Assembly (NCBI GenBank): GCA_017992055.1
Contig: JAGOPK010000011.1
Coordinates: 108,281 to 172,280, forward strand
Origin: Burkholderiaceae bacterium
GTDB lineage: Bacteria > Pseudomonadota > Gammaproteobacteria > Burkholderiales > Burkholderiaceae_C
Reading direction: 5' to 3'
DNA: 64,000 nt
Shown here: in pieces, positions 17,408 to 24,773 of the stretch
How positions within the stretch are numbered: the stretch's first letter is position 1
Layout of the letters: every line of letters starts with the position of its first letter
Program-made: the position numbers and the translations under genes
Notes under the pieces: model-generated
Databases searched by the model: none
Told to the model about the DNA's origin: nothing
The model's input: the letters and a program-made list of their open reading frames with translations, nothing else

Positions 17408-18286
17408 CTAGGCCGTGCGCGCACGCAGCCAGCCGATGATGTCGGCCGTCACCGCGTCGCGGTTGCTCTCGTTCAGAATCTCGTGGCGGGCGGCCGGGTA
17501 GAGCTGCACCGTCACATCGGCGATGCCGGCGTCGCGGTAACGCTGGCCCAGCAGCTGGATCAGCGCTCCGCCGGCGGCGAGCGGGTCGGCGTCGCCGGAG
17601 GCGATCAAGAGGGCCAGGTCGCGGCGGATGCCGGCCAGCCGCGCCGGATCGGCCAGCCGCGACGCGGGTGCAAACAGCGACGGGATCACATGCTCCGGCA
17701 CCTCAAAGCCGCACCAGGGATCGGCGACATAGGCATCGACCTCGGCCGGGTCGCGTGACAGCCACTCATAGCTGGTACGCTGCTCGAAGCCGGCGTTGAA
17801 GGCCGCCAGGCCCTTGGGCGCGTCTGCCGGTGCATTGGCCATGGCGGCGGCCAGCTGGTCCAGCGCGGTCGAGCCGGACAGCACCACCCCCGACCAGGGC
17901 GCGGCCTTCTCCAGCAGCGCCGCCTGTGCGGCAAACGAGCCCATCGAGTGCCCGAACAGGAACAGCGGCAGCCCGCCATGCTGGGCCCGCAAGGTGGCGC
18001 CGAACTGGCCGACGTCGGCGATCAGGCCCTCGAAACCGGCCGGGCCGAAGTCGCCCAGCCGGCCGTTGGCGCTGCGGCCGTGCCCGCGGTGATCGACCGC
18101 ATGCACCAGCAGGCCGGCGGCATTGAGCGCCCGGGCAAAGCGGGCATAGCGCTCGCCGTGCTCGGCCAGCCCATGGGCGATCTGCACCACGCCGGCGGGT
18201 GGGCCGGCCACGTCGGACCAGGCATAGGTGGCGATCCGTGTGCCGTCTGCCGCCGAGATGAAGGAGGAGGGGATCGAGGTGTGCAT
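17408..18286 (-). CDS. Alpha/beta hydrolase, monoacylglycerol lipase-like
   Basis: A 292-residue serine hydrolase of the lysophospholipase/monoglyceride lipase type. The nucleophile elbow is GHSMGSFAAQ, the Asp is in IASGDADPLA, and the His is in YPAARHEILNE. HAVDHRGHGRSANGR and GLAEHGERYARFA are typical of the monoacylglycerol lipase branch. No signal peptide is seen with the chosen start. The frame stays open for another 109 codons upstream, but that part translates the 10-bp tandem repeat and shows no similarity, so the ATG at 18286 is used. Confidence 0.9.
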   Translation of the reverse strand: MHTSIPSSFISAADGTRIATYAWSDVAGPPAGVVQIAHGLAEHGERYARFARALNAAGLLVHAVDHRGHGRSANGRLGDFGPAGFEGLIADVGQFGATLRAQHGGLPLFLFGHSMGSFAAQAALLEKAAPWSGVVLSGSTALDQLAAAMANAPADAPKGLAAFNAGFEQRTSYEWLSRDPAEVDAYVADPWCGFEVPEHVIPSLFAPASRLADPARLAGIRRDLALLIASGDADPLAAGGALIQLLGQRYRDAGIADVTVQLYPAARHEILNESNRDAVTADIIGWLRARTA

Positions 18287-18410
18287 GCGGCCATGCTGGC
18301 ACGGTGCAGGCCGTTCGTCATCTGGGGAAAGTGGCAGGACCTGCGTCGTGTCTGCCGCGGCGCCAGGCACGGGATGGGCGCCCGCGCGTGGCCTGCGCAG
18401 AATCGGCCCG

Positions 18411-18480
18411 TGATGGGCCGTGATGGGCCGTGATGGGCCGTGATGGGCCGTGATGGGCCGTGATGGGCTGTGACGGGCTG
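18411..18480. repeat. Tandem array of seven 10-bp units
   Basis: The unit TGATGGGCCG occurs five times without change and is followed by two one- or two-base variants (TGATGGGCTG, TGACGGGCTG). The array ends 17 bases before the ATG of the TIR-like membrane protein and lies 124 bases before the start of the divergent hydrolase, so it occupies the shared promoter region. The 10-bp period is close to one helical turn, so a change in copy number would add or remove whole turns. Confidence 0.97.
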
Positions 18481-18497
18481 AGAGGACGCAGGCTGGG

Positions 18498-19655
18498 ATG
18501 AGCGCACTGCTGAAACTGCTGACGGGTCTGGTCGAGGGCCTGTTGGCCAAGCTGGGGTTGCTGCTGCTGGCGCTGGAGCATGCGCTGCAGCGGGTGCTGA
18601 CCATGCTGGACAACGACCTGGATGTCTGGCTTCCGCTGCTGGCGCGCCTGGCCGGCGATTCCGACCTGGCGCGCGAGACCTTCGTGCACTGGCTGCTGCT
18701 GGTGTGGCAGGCGCTGAGCCGCTACTGGCTGGCGCTGTTGCTGGTGCTGGGGCTGGCGCTGCTGCTGGTGGCGATCGGGCATGGGCCGCTGCTCTGGCGC
18801 GCCCTGTGGGCGAGGCGGCGGCGCCTGTTCGTCTCGTTCCAGAATCACCGCGAGCGCGAGGCCGAGGACCTGCAGGCCGCGCTCGGCCGCGCGGGCTTCC
18901 GCGTGCTGCGCATGGCCTATCGGCCCGGCGCCGGCCACCAGCAGGTGGTCGTCGGCGTCAACGAGCTGCTGCGCCGTGCCGATGCCATGGTCTGCCTGCC
19001 GGGGCGCGGCATCTCGTTCGTCGAGGGCGAGGTGGCCGCCGCCACCTTTGCGCACAAGCCGGTGGTGTTCCTGGTGCCCCAGGGCGGCACGGTGCCCAAC
19101 ACCGCCGACAAGCGGCATCCGGTGTTCAGCCAGGAACGCTCGGCCGGCCAGGGCCATGCCCCGGTGATCGAGTTCCTGCACCTGATCACGCAGGACTTCG
19201 CCTCGGCCCGTGTGCTGTACCGCCGGGCCTGGCGCCATCCGGCCGTGGGCCTGGCGCTGGGCCGCGTGCTGCTGGCCCTGATGCTGCTGGCCCTGCTGCT
19301 GTTTGGCGTGGCCCTGGTGCATGGCGGCAGCGTGATCCCCGAGGCCGACCTGGCGGCGCTGCCCGACGCCCGCAGGCTGCGCTGGACGGCGGTGCTGCTG
19401 ATGGCCGTGCCGCTGCTGCTGGGTGCGGTGCTGCTGCTGCCGCTGGCCACCTGGCTGGTGCTGGTGGCGCGATCCTTGTGGAAGCAGCTGGGCGCGGCGC
19501 GGCGTGCCGCCCTGCGTGTGCGCAGCGGCGAGTTCGCGCGGGCCGACTGGGTCGACGTGGTGCCGGGCATGCGGCCCGGCCAGCCGCTGTACGAAGCCCT
19601 GTGGGTCGCGGCGCCGCGCGCCCACCACGAGGCCGTGGCGGGGCCGGGCCGCTGA
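18498..19655 (+). CDS. Membrane protein with TIR-like cytoplasmic domain
   Basis: A 385-residue protein I do not recognise by name. Hydrophobic segments lie around residues 73-94, 252-276 and 297-324, with a weaker one near 15-30. Between the first strong pair, residues 109-193 look like a flavodoxin-like TIR or TIR-like domain: RLFVSFQNHREREAEDLQAA (first strand and helix), GFRVLR, LLRRADAMVCLPG, then SFVEGEVAAATFAHKPVVFL, where a conserved acidic residue (Glu176 or Glu178) sits where NAD-cleaving TIR enzymes have their glutamate. The assignment is by pattern only; a related Rossmann-like fold is possible. It follows the tandem repeat directly and precedes the first MalT-like regulator by 119 bases. 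Confidence 0.6.
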   Translation: MSALLKLLTGLVEGLLAKLGLLLLALEHALQRVLTMLDNDLDVWLPLLARLAGDSDLARETFVHWLLLVWQALSRYWLALLLVLGLALLLVAIGHGPLLWRALWARRRRLFVSFQNHREREAEDLQAALGRAGFRVLRMAYRPGAGHQQVVVGVNELLRRADAMVCLPGRGISFVEGEVAAATFAHKPVVFLVPQGGTVPNTADKRHPVFSQERSAGQGHAPVIEFLHLITQDFASARVLYRRAWRHPAVGLALGRVLLALMLLALLLFGVALVHGGSVIPEADLAALPDARRLRWTAVLLMAVPLLLGAVLLLPLATWLVLVARSLWKQLGAARRAALRVRSGEFARADWVDVVPGMRPGQPLYEALWVAAPRAHHEAVAGPGR

Positions 19656-19774
19656 GGCCGGGCGGGGTGCCTGCTCCGGAAAACACCAAGCCCCCAGGGG
19701 CTGCGCATCGGTTAGAACCGCGGCCTGCACACCGTTCCACCGTCTTGCCGCCCCCGTTGCACCCTGCGCCAGCC

Positions 19775-22495
19775 ATGCCTGCGTCTGCCCCCGCCGTGAC
19801 CGGCTGGCCCGGCTCCCGCACCGATCATGTGCCACGCACCGCCCTGTGCGAGCGCCTGGCCGAGGCCGGCGCGGCCCAGGTGGTGCTGGTGCGCGCGCCG
19901 GCCGGCTTTGGCAAGACCACCACCTTGCAGCAGCTGCAATCGCGGCTGCAGCAGCAGGGCCTGGACTGTGTCTGGCTGACGCTGGAGCGGGCCGACAACG
20001 ATGCGCCGCGCCTGCTGGCCCGCCTGGCCCGGGCCCTGGGCGCGGCCGACCCGGCGCCAGGCGATGGCCGGGCCTGCGCCCCGTCCGCCGACCCGGCCGA
20101 GCTGCTGGCCCGTCGCGCCGGCCGCGTCGCGCTGTTCCTCGACGATCTGGAGCAGCTGCAGGAGCCAGCGGCCCTGGCCCTGCTGCGGCGCCTGATGGCC
20201 CGCCTGCCGCGTGGCGCCCGGCTGCTGCTGGGCTCACGCAGCCAGCCGGCGCAGGACCTGGGCCTGGACCTGGGCCTGCTGCGTCGCCAGGGCCTGCTGG
20301 CCGAGATCGATACCGACGAGCTGCGCTTCAGCCTGGCCGACACCGCCGACTTCCTGCGCCTGCGTGGCCTGCAGGCGCTGCCGGCGGCGGCGGTGGCCGA
20401 GCTGCAGCGCAAGACCGAAGGCTGGGTGGCGGCGCTGTGGCTGGCCTCGCTGGCGCTGGAGCGCCACGGGCCGCACAGCGACTTCATCGCCCGCTTCTCC
20501 GGCACCGAGCGCGCGGTGGCCGAGTACCTGGCCGAGGAGGTGCTGGCCCAGCAGAGCCCGGCGCTGCAGGAGTTTCTGCTGCGCACCAGCCTCGTGCGCG
20601 AGCTGAGCCTGCCGCTGGCCCAGGCGCTGAACCCGCGCCTGGACTGCCAGGCCGCGCTGCAGCAGCTGGCCGCCGACAGCATCTTCCTCAGCCCGCTGCC
20701 CGGAGCCGCTGACCAGGCACCCGCCTGGCGTTACCACAGCCTGTTCGCCGACTTCCTTCAGGCCCGCCTGGCCCAGCAGCGGCCCGACGACGTGGCCCGG
20801 CTGCACCTGATCGCCGCCGCCTGGTACGAGCAGCAGGGCCGGCCGGTGCCGGCCATCGACCACCTGATCGAGGGCGGCGACCATCCGCAGGCCCTGCTGC
20901 TGCTGCAGGCCCATGCCGAGGGCTTTCTGGCGCGCGGCCGCATGCGTCTGCTGCAGCGCTGGTTTGGCGCGCTGCCGGCGGCGGCGCTGCAGGGCCGGCC
21001 GCGGCTGCAGGTGCTGGCCGCCTGGGCCGCCTGCTTCACCCAGGGCCCGTGGCAGGCCTGGCACTGGCTGGAGCAGGTGCAGCAGCAGCTGGACGGCCCG
21101 GCCGGCGACGATGCGCTGCTGCAAGGCCATGCCGCCAGCCTGCGGCCGCTGCTGCTGAGCATGATGGACCGCTTCGACGAGGCCTATGCCTGCGGCCGCG
21201 ACGGCCTGGCCCGATTGCCCAGCCCGACGCCGTTTGCCGACCGCGCCCTGGTCAACACCCTGGCCAGCGTGGCCGCGGCCATGGGCGAGCAGCTGGAAGC
21301 GCGGCGCCTGCTCGAAGCCGCCCGCCACGGGCCGCAGGCCAGCCGTTTCGAGCACAGCTTCACCCAGGGCATGCAGGCCCTGCTGGACCTGCAGGACGGC
21401 CGGCTGCGCGAGGCCGATGCGGGCTTTCGCATCGCGCTGGCGCCGGCCGGCGGAGGCCAGGACAGCGCCAATGCCTGGATCGGCGTGCTGCAGGCCTCGC
21501 TGCTGTACGAATGGGGCCGGCTGGACCGCGCCGCCGAGCTGCTGGACATCCACCTGCCGCTGGCACGCGACATCGGCCTGCCCGACCACATGATCCTCAG
21601 CCATGCGCTGGCCGCGCGCATCGCCGCCCAGCAGGGCGACATGGGCGGCGCCTTCCAGGCCCTGGCCGAGCTGGAGGACCTGGGCCACCGCCGCCATCTG
21701 CCGCGGGTGGCGGCGGCGGCCAAGGTGGAGCGGGCACGCCTGCTGTGCCTGCTGGGCCAGGCCGAGGTGGCCCGCGACGAGCTGGACCGCAGCGACGATG
21801 CCGCGCTGTGGTCGCGGGTGCAGCGCCTGCGCCTGCCGGCCCACGATTGCTCCGACCTGGCGCTGGGCCGGCTGCGCTGGCAGCTGCACTTCGGCGATGC
21901 CCAGGCGGCCCTGCAGGCGCTGGCCGCCGAGCGCCAGCGCTGCGGCACCAGCCGGCCGCGGCGGGCCCTGCTGCTGCAGGTGCTGACGGCCCTGGCCCAG
22001 CAGCGCATCGGCGACGAACCGGCCGCGCTGGCCACGCTGGCCGACTGGCTGCGCGCGGCCACGCCGCAGGGCTTTGTGCGCCTGCTGCTGGACGAAGGCC
22101 AGGCCGCGGCCGCGCTGCTGCACGGCCTGCAGCGCCAGCTCGACGACGGCGCCGCGCCGGCGGCCGGGCCGCTGGACGATCCGCTGCTGCGTGACCACCT
22201 GCAGCATCTGATCGAGGCCGCAGGGCCGGCCGCCGCGGCTGCTGCGGCCGCGCTGGCCGCCCGGGCCGTGTCCGCAGCGACGGCGGCGCCGGTGCTGGAG
22301 CAGCCGCTGACGCGCAAGGAGATCCGCGTGCTCGAGCTGCTGGTCGAGGGCCATTCCAACAGCGCCATGGCCAGCCGGCTGTTCGTCTCCGACAGCACCA
22401 TCCGCACCCACCTGCGCAACATCAACCAGAAGACCGGTGCACGCAACCGCACCCAGGCCGTGGCCATCGCGCGGCGGCTGGGCGTGCTGCGCTGA
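19775..22495 (+). CDS. MalT-like LuxR-family regulator, copy 1
   Basis: A 906-residue regulator of the MalT/AcoK (LAL-type STAND) class. The N-terminal ATPase has Walker A APAGFGKTTTLQQL and Walker B VALFLDDLEQL. The long middle part is TPR-like. The C terminus (about 840-906) is a LuxR helix-turn-helix: PLTRKEIRVLELLVEGHSNS, then SRLFVSDSTIRTHLRNI. The frame extends upstream into the previous gene without similarity; the chosen ATG is followed by the expected short leader to the ATPase. It is paralogous to the divergent regulator at 24774-27482. It lies just upstream of the acyl-CoA dehydrogenase-like pair, separated by a conserved inverted repeat. Confidence 0.9.
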   Translation: MPASAPAVTGWPGSRTDHVPRTALCERLAEAGAAQVVLVRAPAGFGKTTTLQQLQSRLQQQGLDCVWLTLERADNDAPRLLARLARALGAADPAPGDGRACAPSADPAELLARRAGRVALFLDDLEQLQEPAALALLRRLMARLPRGARLLLGSRSQPAQDLGLDLGLLRRQGLLAEIDTDELRFSLADTADFLRLRGLQALPAAAVAELQRKTEGWVAALWLASLALERHGPHSDFIARFSGTERAVAEYLAEEVLAQQSPALQEFLLRTSLVRELSLPLAQALNPRLDCQAALQQLAADSIFLSPLPGAADQAPAWRYHSLFADFLQARLAQQRPDDVARLHLIAAAWYEQQGRPVPAIDHLIEGGDHPQALLLLQAHAEGFLARGRMRLLQRWFGALPAAALQGRPRLQVLAAWAACFTQGPWQAWHWLEQVQQQLDGPAGDDALLQGHAASLRPLLLSMMDRFDEAYACGRDGLARLPSPTPFADRALVNTLASVAAAMGEQLEARRLLEAARHGPQASRFEHSFTQGMQALLDLQDGRLREADAGFRIALAPAGGGQDSANAWIGVLQASLLYEWGRLDRAAELLDIHLPLARDIGLPDHMILSHALAARIAAQQGDMGGAFQALAELEDLGHRRHLPRVAAAAKVERARLLCLLGQAEVARDELDRSDDAALWSRVQRLRLPAHDCSDLALGRLRWQLHFGDAQAALQALAAERQRCGTSRPRRALLLQVLTALAQQRIGDEPAALATLADWLRAATPQGFVRLLLDEGQAAAALLHGLQRQLDDGAAPAAGPLDDPLLRDHLQHLIEAAGPAAAAAAAALAARAVSAATAAPVLEQPLTRKEIRVLELLVEGHSNSAMASRLFVSDSTIRTHLRNINQKTGARNRTQAVAIARRLGVLR

Positions 22496-22544
22496 GCGCG
22501 CGCCTGACCACCTCGCACCGATGGCCGGAGCCGGCCTCCGGCGG

Positions 22545-22562
22545 ATCGTCGCTTCTGACGAT
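22545..22562. promoter_or_regulatory. Shared operator ATCGTC-N6-GACGAT, copy 1
   Basis: A perfect 6+6 inverted repeat, ATCGTC GCTTCT GACGAT, ends 68 bases before the ATG of the first acyl-CoA dehydrogenase-like gene. The same repeat occurs at 27521-27538, 65 bases before the DUF1302 gene; the stretch TCTGACGATG is identical in both copies. The matching arms, spacer length and distance to the start argue for one transcription factor, probably one of the two MalT-like regulators. Confidence 0.75.
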
Positions 22563-22630
22563 GGGGCCGGCTGCCGTGGCCTGTGCACACTGGCCCGCCC
22601 GCCAGACCCGCTTGCCCAGCAACGCCCCAG

Positions 22631-23722
22631 ATGCAGTCCGCGCACCTGCCCGTGTCGGCCGAAGACCAGGCCTTCCTGGCCGAGCTGCGCCAGTTCCTGT
22701 CCACGGCGCTGACGGACCCGCAGCGTGCCGCGGCACGCTGCGGCCTGCAGGGTGATGACCACCTGGCGCAGGCCCTGGCCTGGCACCGGCAGCTGGCGCG
22801 CCGCGGCTGGAGCGTGCCGCACTGGCCGCTGCAGCATGGCGGCTGCGGCTGGACGGCGCAGCGCCAGTACCTGTTTGCCCAGCAGCTGGCGCAGGCCGAT
22901 GCGCCGCCGCTGCCGCGTGCCGGCACGCACCGGGTGGCGCCGCTGCTGATGGCCTTCGGCACGCCGGCGCAGCAGCGGCAATGGCTGCCCGGCATCCGCA
23001 GCGGCGACGAGCACTGGGTCCAGGCCTTGCCCGCGCTGCCGACGTCACCCGCCGAACTGGGCTGCCAGGCCTGGCGCGATGGCCCCCACCATGTGCTCAG
23101 CGGCCATCTGCGGCTGGACCGCCAGGCGCGGCTGGCGCAGTGGCTGCTGCTGCCGGTGGGCCATGACCCGGGGCCGCCTGGCGACGGGGGTGGTGGCGCG
23201 GATGGCGGGGGGGGGGCAGGGGGCTTCAGCGCCATCGCCCTGGACCTGCGCAGCCCGGGCGTCCGCCTGCGGCCCTGGCCGGTGGCCGGCGCCGAGCCGG
23301 GCCTGCTGCAGCTGCAGCTGGACGAGGTGCGTGTGCCGGTCGCGGGCCTGATCGGCGAGGTCCGCGGTGGCGACAGACTGCTGCGCTGGCTGCGCCGCCA
23401 TCCCGACCGCCAGCCCTGGGCGCCGCCGCTGTGGGCGCGCTGGCGGCAGCTGCGCCAGGCAGCAGGCCGGGGGCCGGCGCAGCCCGGGCGGCCACGGCCG
23501 CTGCAGCTGGCCGATCTGGCCTGGCGCATCGATGCGCTGCAGGCGCTGGAATGGGCGGCGCTGCAGTCACCAGACCCGTCCGCGGGCGCGGCGGCGCGGC
23601 AGCGGCTGGCCACGCGCATCGACCTGGCCCTGGCCGACGCCGCGCTGCAGGCCGCACCGGCCGGCATGGCCCAACTCTCGGCATACGCGTCCAGTCTGCG
23701 CGCCGCCGGCCATGGCCTGTGA
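22631..23722 (+). CDS. Degenerate acyl-CoA dehydrogenase-like protein A (contains G10 tract)
   Basis: A 363-residue protein with the N-terminal acyl-CoA dehydrogenase fold (WPLQHGGCGWTAQRQYLFAQ, AFGTPAQQRQWLPGIRSGDE). The segment that should bind FAD and substrate (QGFSEPGAGSDLA in active enzymes) reads QALPALPTSPAELG, so it is degraded. The C-terminal helical domain is short, and I find no catalytic glutamate motif. Around residues 185-205 is a glycine-rich insert (GDGGGGADGGGGAGG) encoded in part by ten consecutive G (23207-23216). The start was chosen at the ATG after the shared operator. It overlaps the next gene by 11 bases, so the two probably form a heteromer, as in alpha-beta FadE pairs (inference). 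Confidence 0.8.
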   Translation: MQSAHLPVSAEDQAFLAELRQFLSTALTDPQRAAARCGLQGDDHLAQALAWHRQLARRGWSVPHWPLQHGGCGWTAQRQYLFAQQLAQADAPPLPRAGTHRVAPLLMAFGTPAQQRQWLPGIRSGDEHWVQALPALPTSPAELGCQAWRDGPHHVLSGHLRLDRQARLAQWLLLPVGHDPGPPGDGGGGADGGGGAGGFSAIALDLRSPGVRLRPWPVAGAEPGLLQLQLDEVRVPVAGLIGEVRGGDRLLRWLRRHPDRQPWAPPLWARWRQLRQAAGRGPAQPGRPRPLQLADLAWRIDALQALEWAALQSPDPSAGAAARQRLATRIDLALADAALQAAPAGMAQLSAYASSLRAAGHGL

Positions 23723-24761
23723 CCAACAGCAGCTGGACCGCCTGCTGGCCGGGCCCGACAACCGGGCGCTGGGCCAGCCGCCGCAGGAGGCCGCCGACCC
23801 GCCGTCGCCGCTGTGGCCGAAGCTGCTGGCCGTGCCGGGCCTGTTGCAGGCCGGGCCCATCGAGCAGCTGGCCATCGTCGAGCGCCTGGGCTACCACCGG
23901 GCCGCCGCGCCGTACCTGGGCGCGGTGGTCCAGGCCGGCGGCCTGCTCGGGCCGTGCACCGGGCCGCTCGCGCGGCGCCTCGGCCAATGCCTGCTGCAGG
24001 GCCTGCAGGCCGGCCGCTGCGCGGTGGTGCTGGCGGATGCAGAGCTGCAGGCTGAGCCGGCCTGCAGCCTGACCCGGCAGGGCCGTTCCGGCTGGCGCCT
24101 CGATGGCCGGCTGAGCCAGGTGCCTGGCGCCTGCGGCGCCGACTGGCTGATCGTGGTGGCGCAGGGCGACGGCGCGTGCAGGCACCTGCTGGCCGTGCCG
24201 CAGCCTTCGCCCGGCCTGCGGCGGCGGGACTGGCATGGTCTGGACGGTGCCCGGGTCAGCGAGCTGCGGTTCGAGGCCGTGGCCATCCGCCCCGGGCAGC
24301 GCCTGGTCCTGCCCGGCGATGCCGCGGCCCGCCTGCAGGCGCTGCGGCTGCACATCCGGCTGGCCTGGTGTGCCGAGGCCCTGGGCGTGCTGCAGCGCCT
24401 GCTGGAGCAGGCCGGGGCCAGCGTCGGGCCGGGCCGCGTTGACCCGCCGCTGCGGCGCCGGCTGGCCGACATGCATTTGTCGCTGGCCCAGGCCCGGGCC
24501 CTGGTGTCCCTGGTCCATGCAGCCGGCGCGGCCGGGCCTTGCGAACGCAGGCTGTGCTCGGCCCAGGTGGCGGTGCTGGCCGCCATCGGCTCCATTGGCC
24601 CGGGCGCGCTGCTGATCGACGACGCCCGGTCGTCGCCCGGCCCGCCGGTGTGGCCCTTCTTCGGCCGCGCCGCGCAGATCGCCCAGTGCCTGGGGCCGCC
24701 GCAGCCCTGTCTGCAGCGCCTGGCCGAGCTGCTGGACACGCCGTCCGGGGCCGGCGACTGA
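23712..24761 (+). CDS. Degenerate acyl-CoA dehydrogenase-like protein B
   Basis: A 349-residue partner of the preceding gene. Weak acyl-CoA dehydrogenase architecture is visible: PIEQLAIVERLGYHRAAAPY (helical N domain), a beta region (RSGWRLDGRLSQVPGACGAD), then RLQALRLHIRLAWCAEALGV and HLSLAQARALVSLVHAA, like the C-terminal four-helix domain. Canonical FAD, substrate and glutamate motifs are not recognisable, so it may be a structural or inactive subunit. The ATG at 23712 overlaps the upstream stop by 11 bases. It converges on the second MalT-like gene with only 12 bases between. Confidence 0.7.
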   Translation: MACDQQQLDRLLAGPDNRALGQPPQEAADPPSPLWPKLLAVPGLLQAGPIEQLAIVERLGYHRAAAPYLGAVVQAGGLLGPCTGPLARRLGQCLLQGLQAGRCAVVLADAELQAEPACSLTRQGRSGWRLDGRLSQVPGACGADWLIVVAQGDGACRHLLAVPQPSPGLRRRDWHGLDGARVSELRFEAVAIRPGQRLVLPGDAAARLQALRLHIRLAWCAEALGVLQRLLEQAGASVGPGRVDPPLRRRLADMHLSLAQARALVSLVHAAGAAGPCERRLCSAQVAVLAAIGSIGPGALLIDDARSSPGPPVWPFFGRAAQIAQCLGPPQPCLQRLAELLDTPSGAGD

Positions 24762-24773
24762 GCGCCCGGCGGA

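Noticed and set aside
18411-18480. CRISPR-like array
   Set aside because: Units are 10 bp, directly adjacent and without spacers; no cas genes are near.
17408-18613. Longer alpha/beta hydrolase starting at 18613
   Set aside because: The extra part translates the tandem repeat and has no similarity; the ATG at 18286 fits the family start.
19709-19720. Inverted repeat CGGTT-AG-AACCG upstream of the first MalT-like gene
   Set aside because: Short arms and no second copy found near the related regulator.
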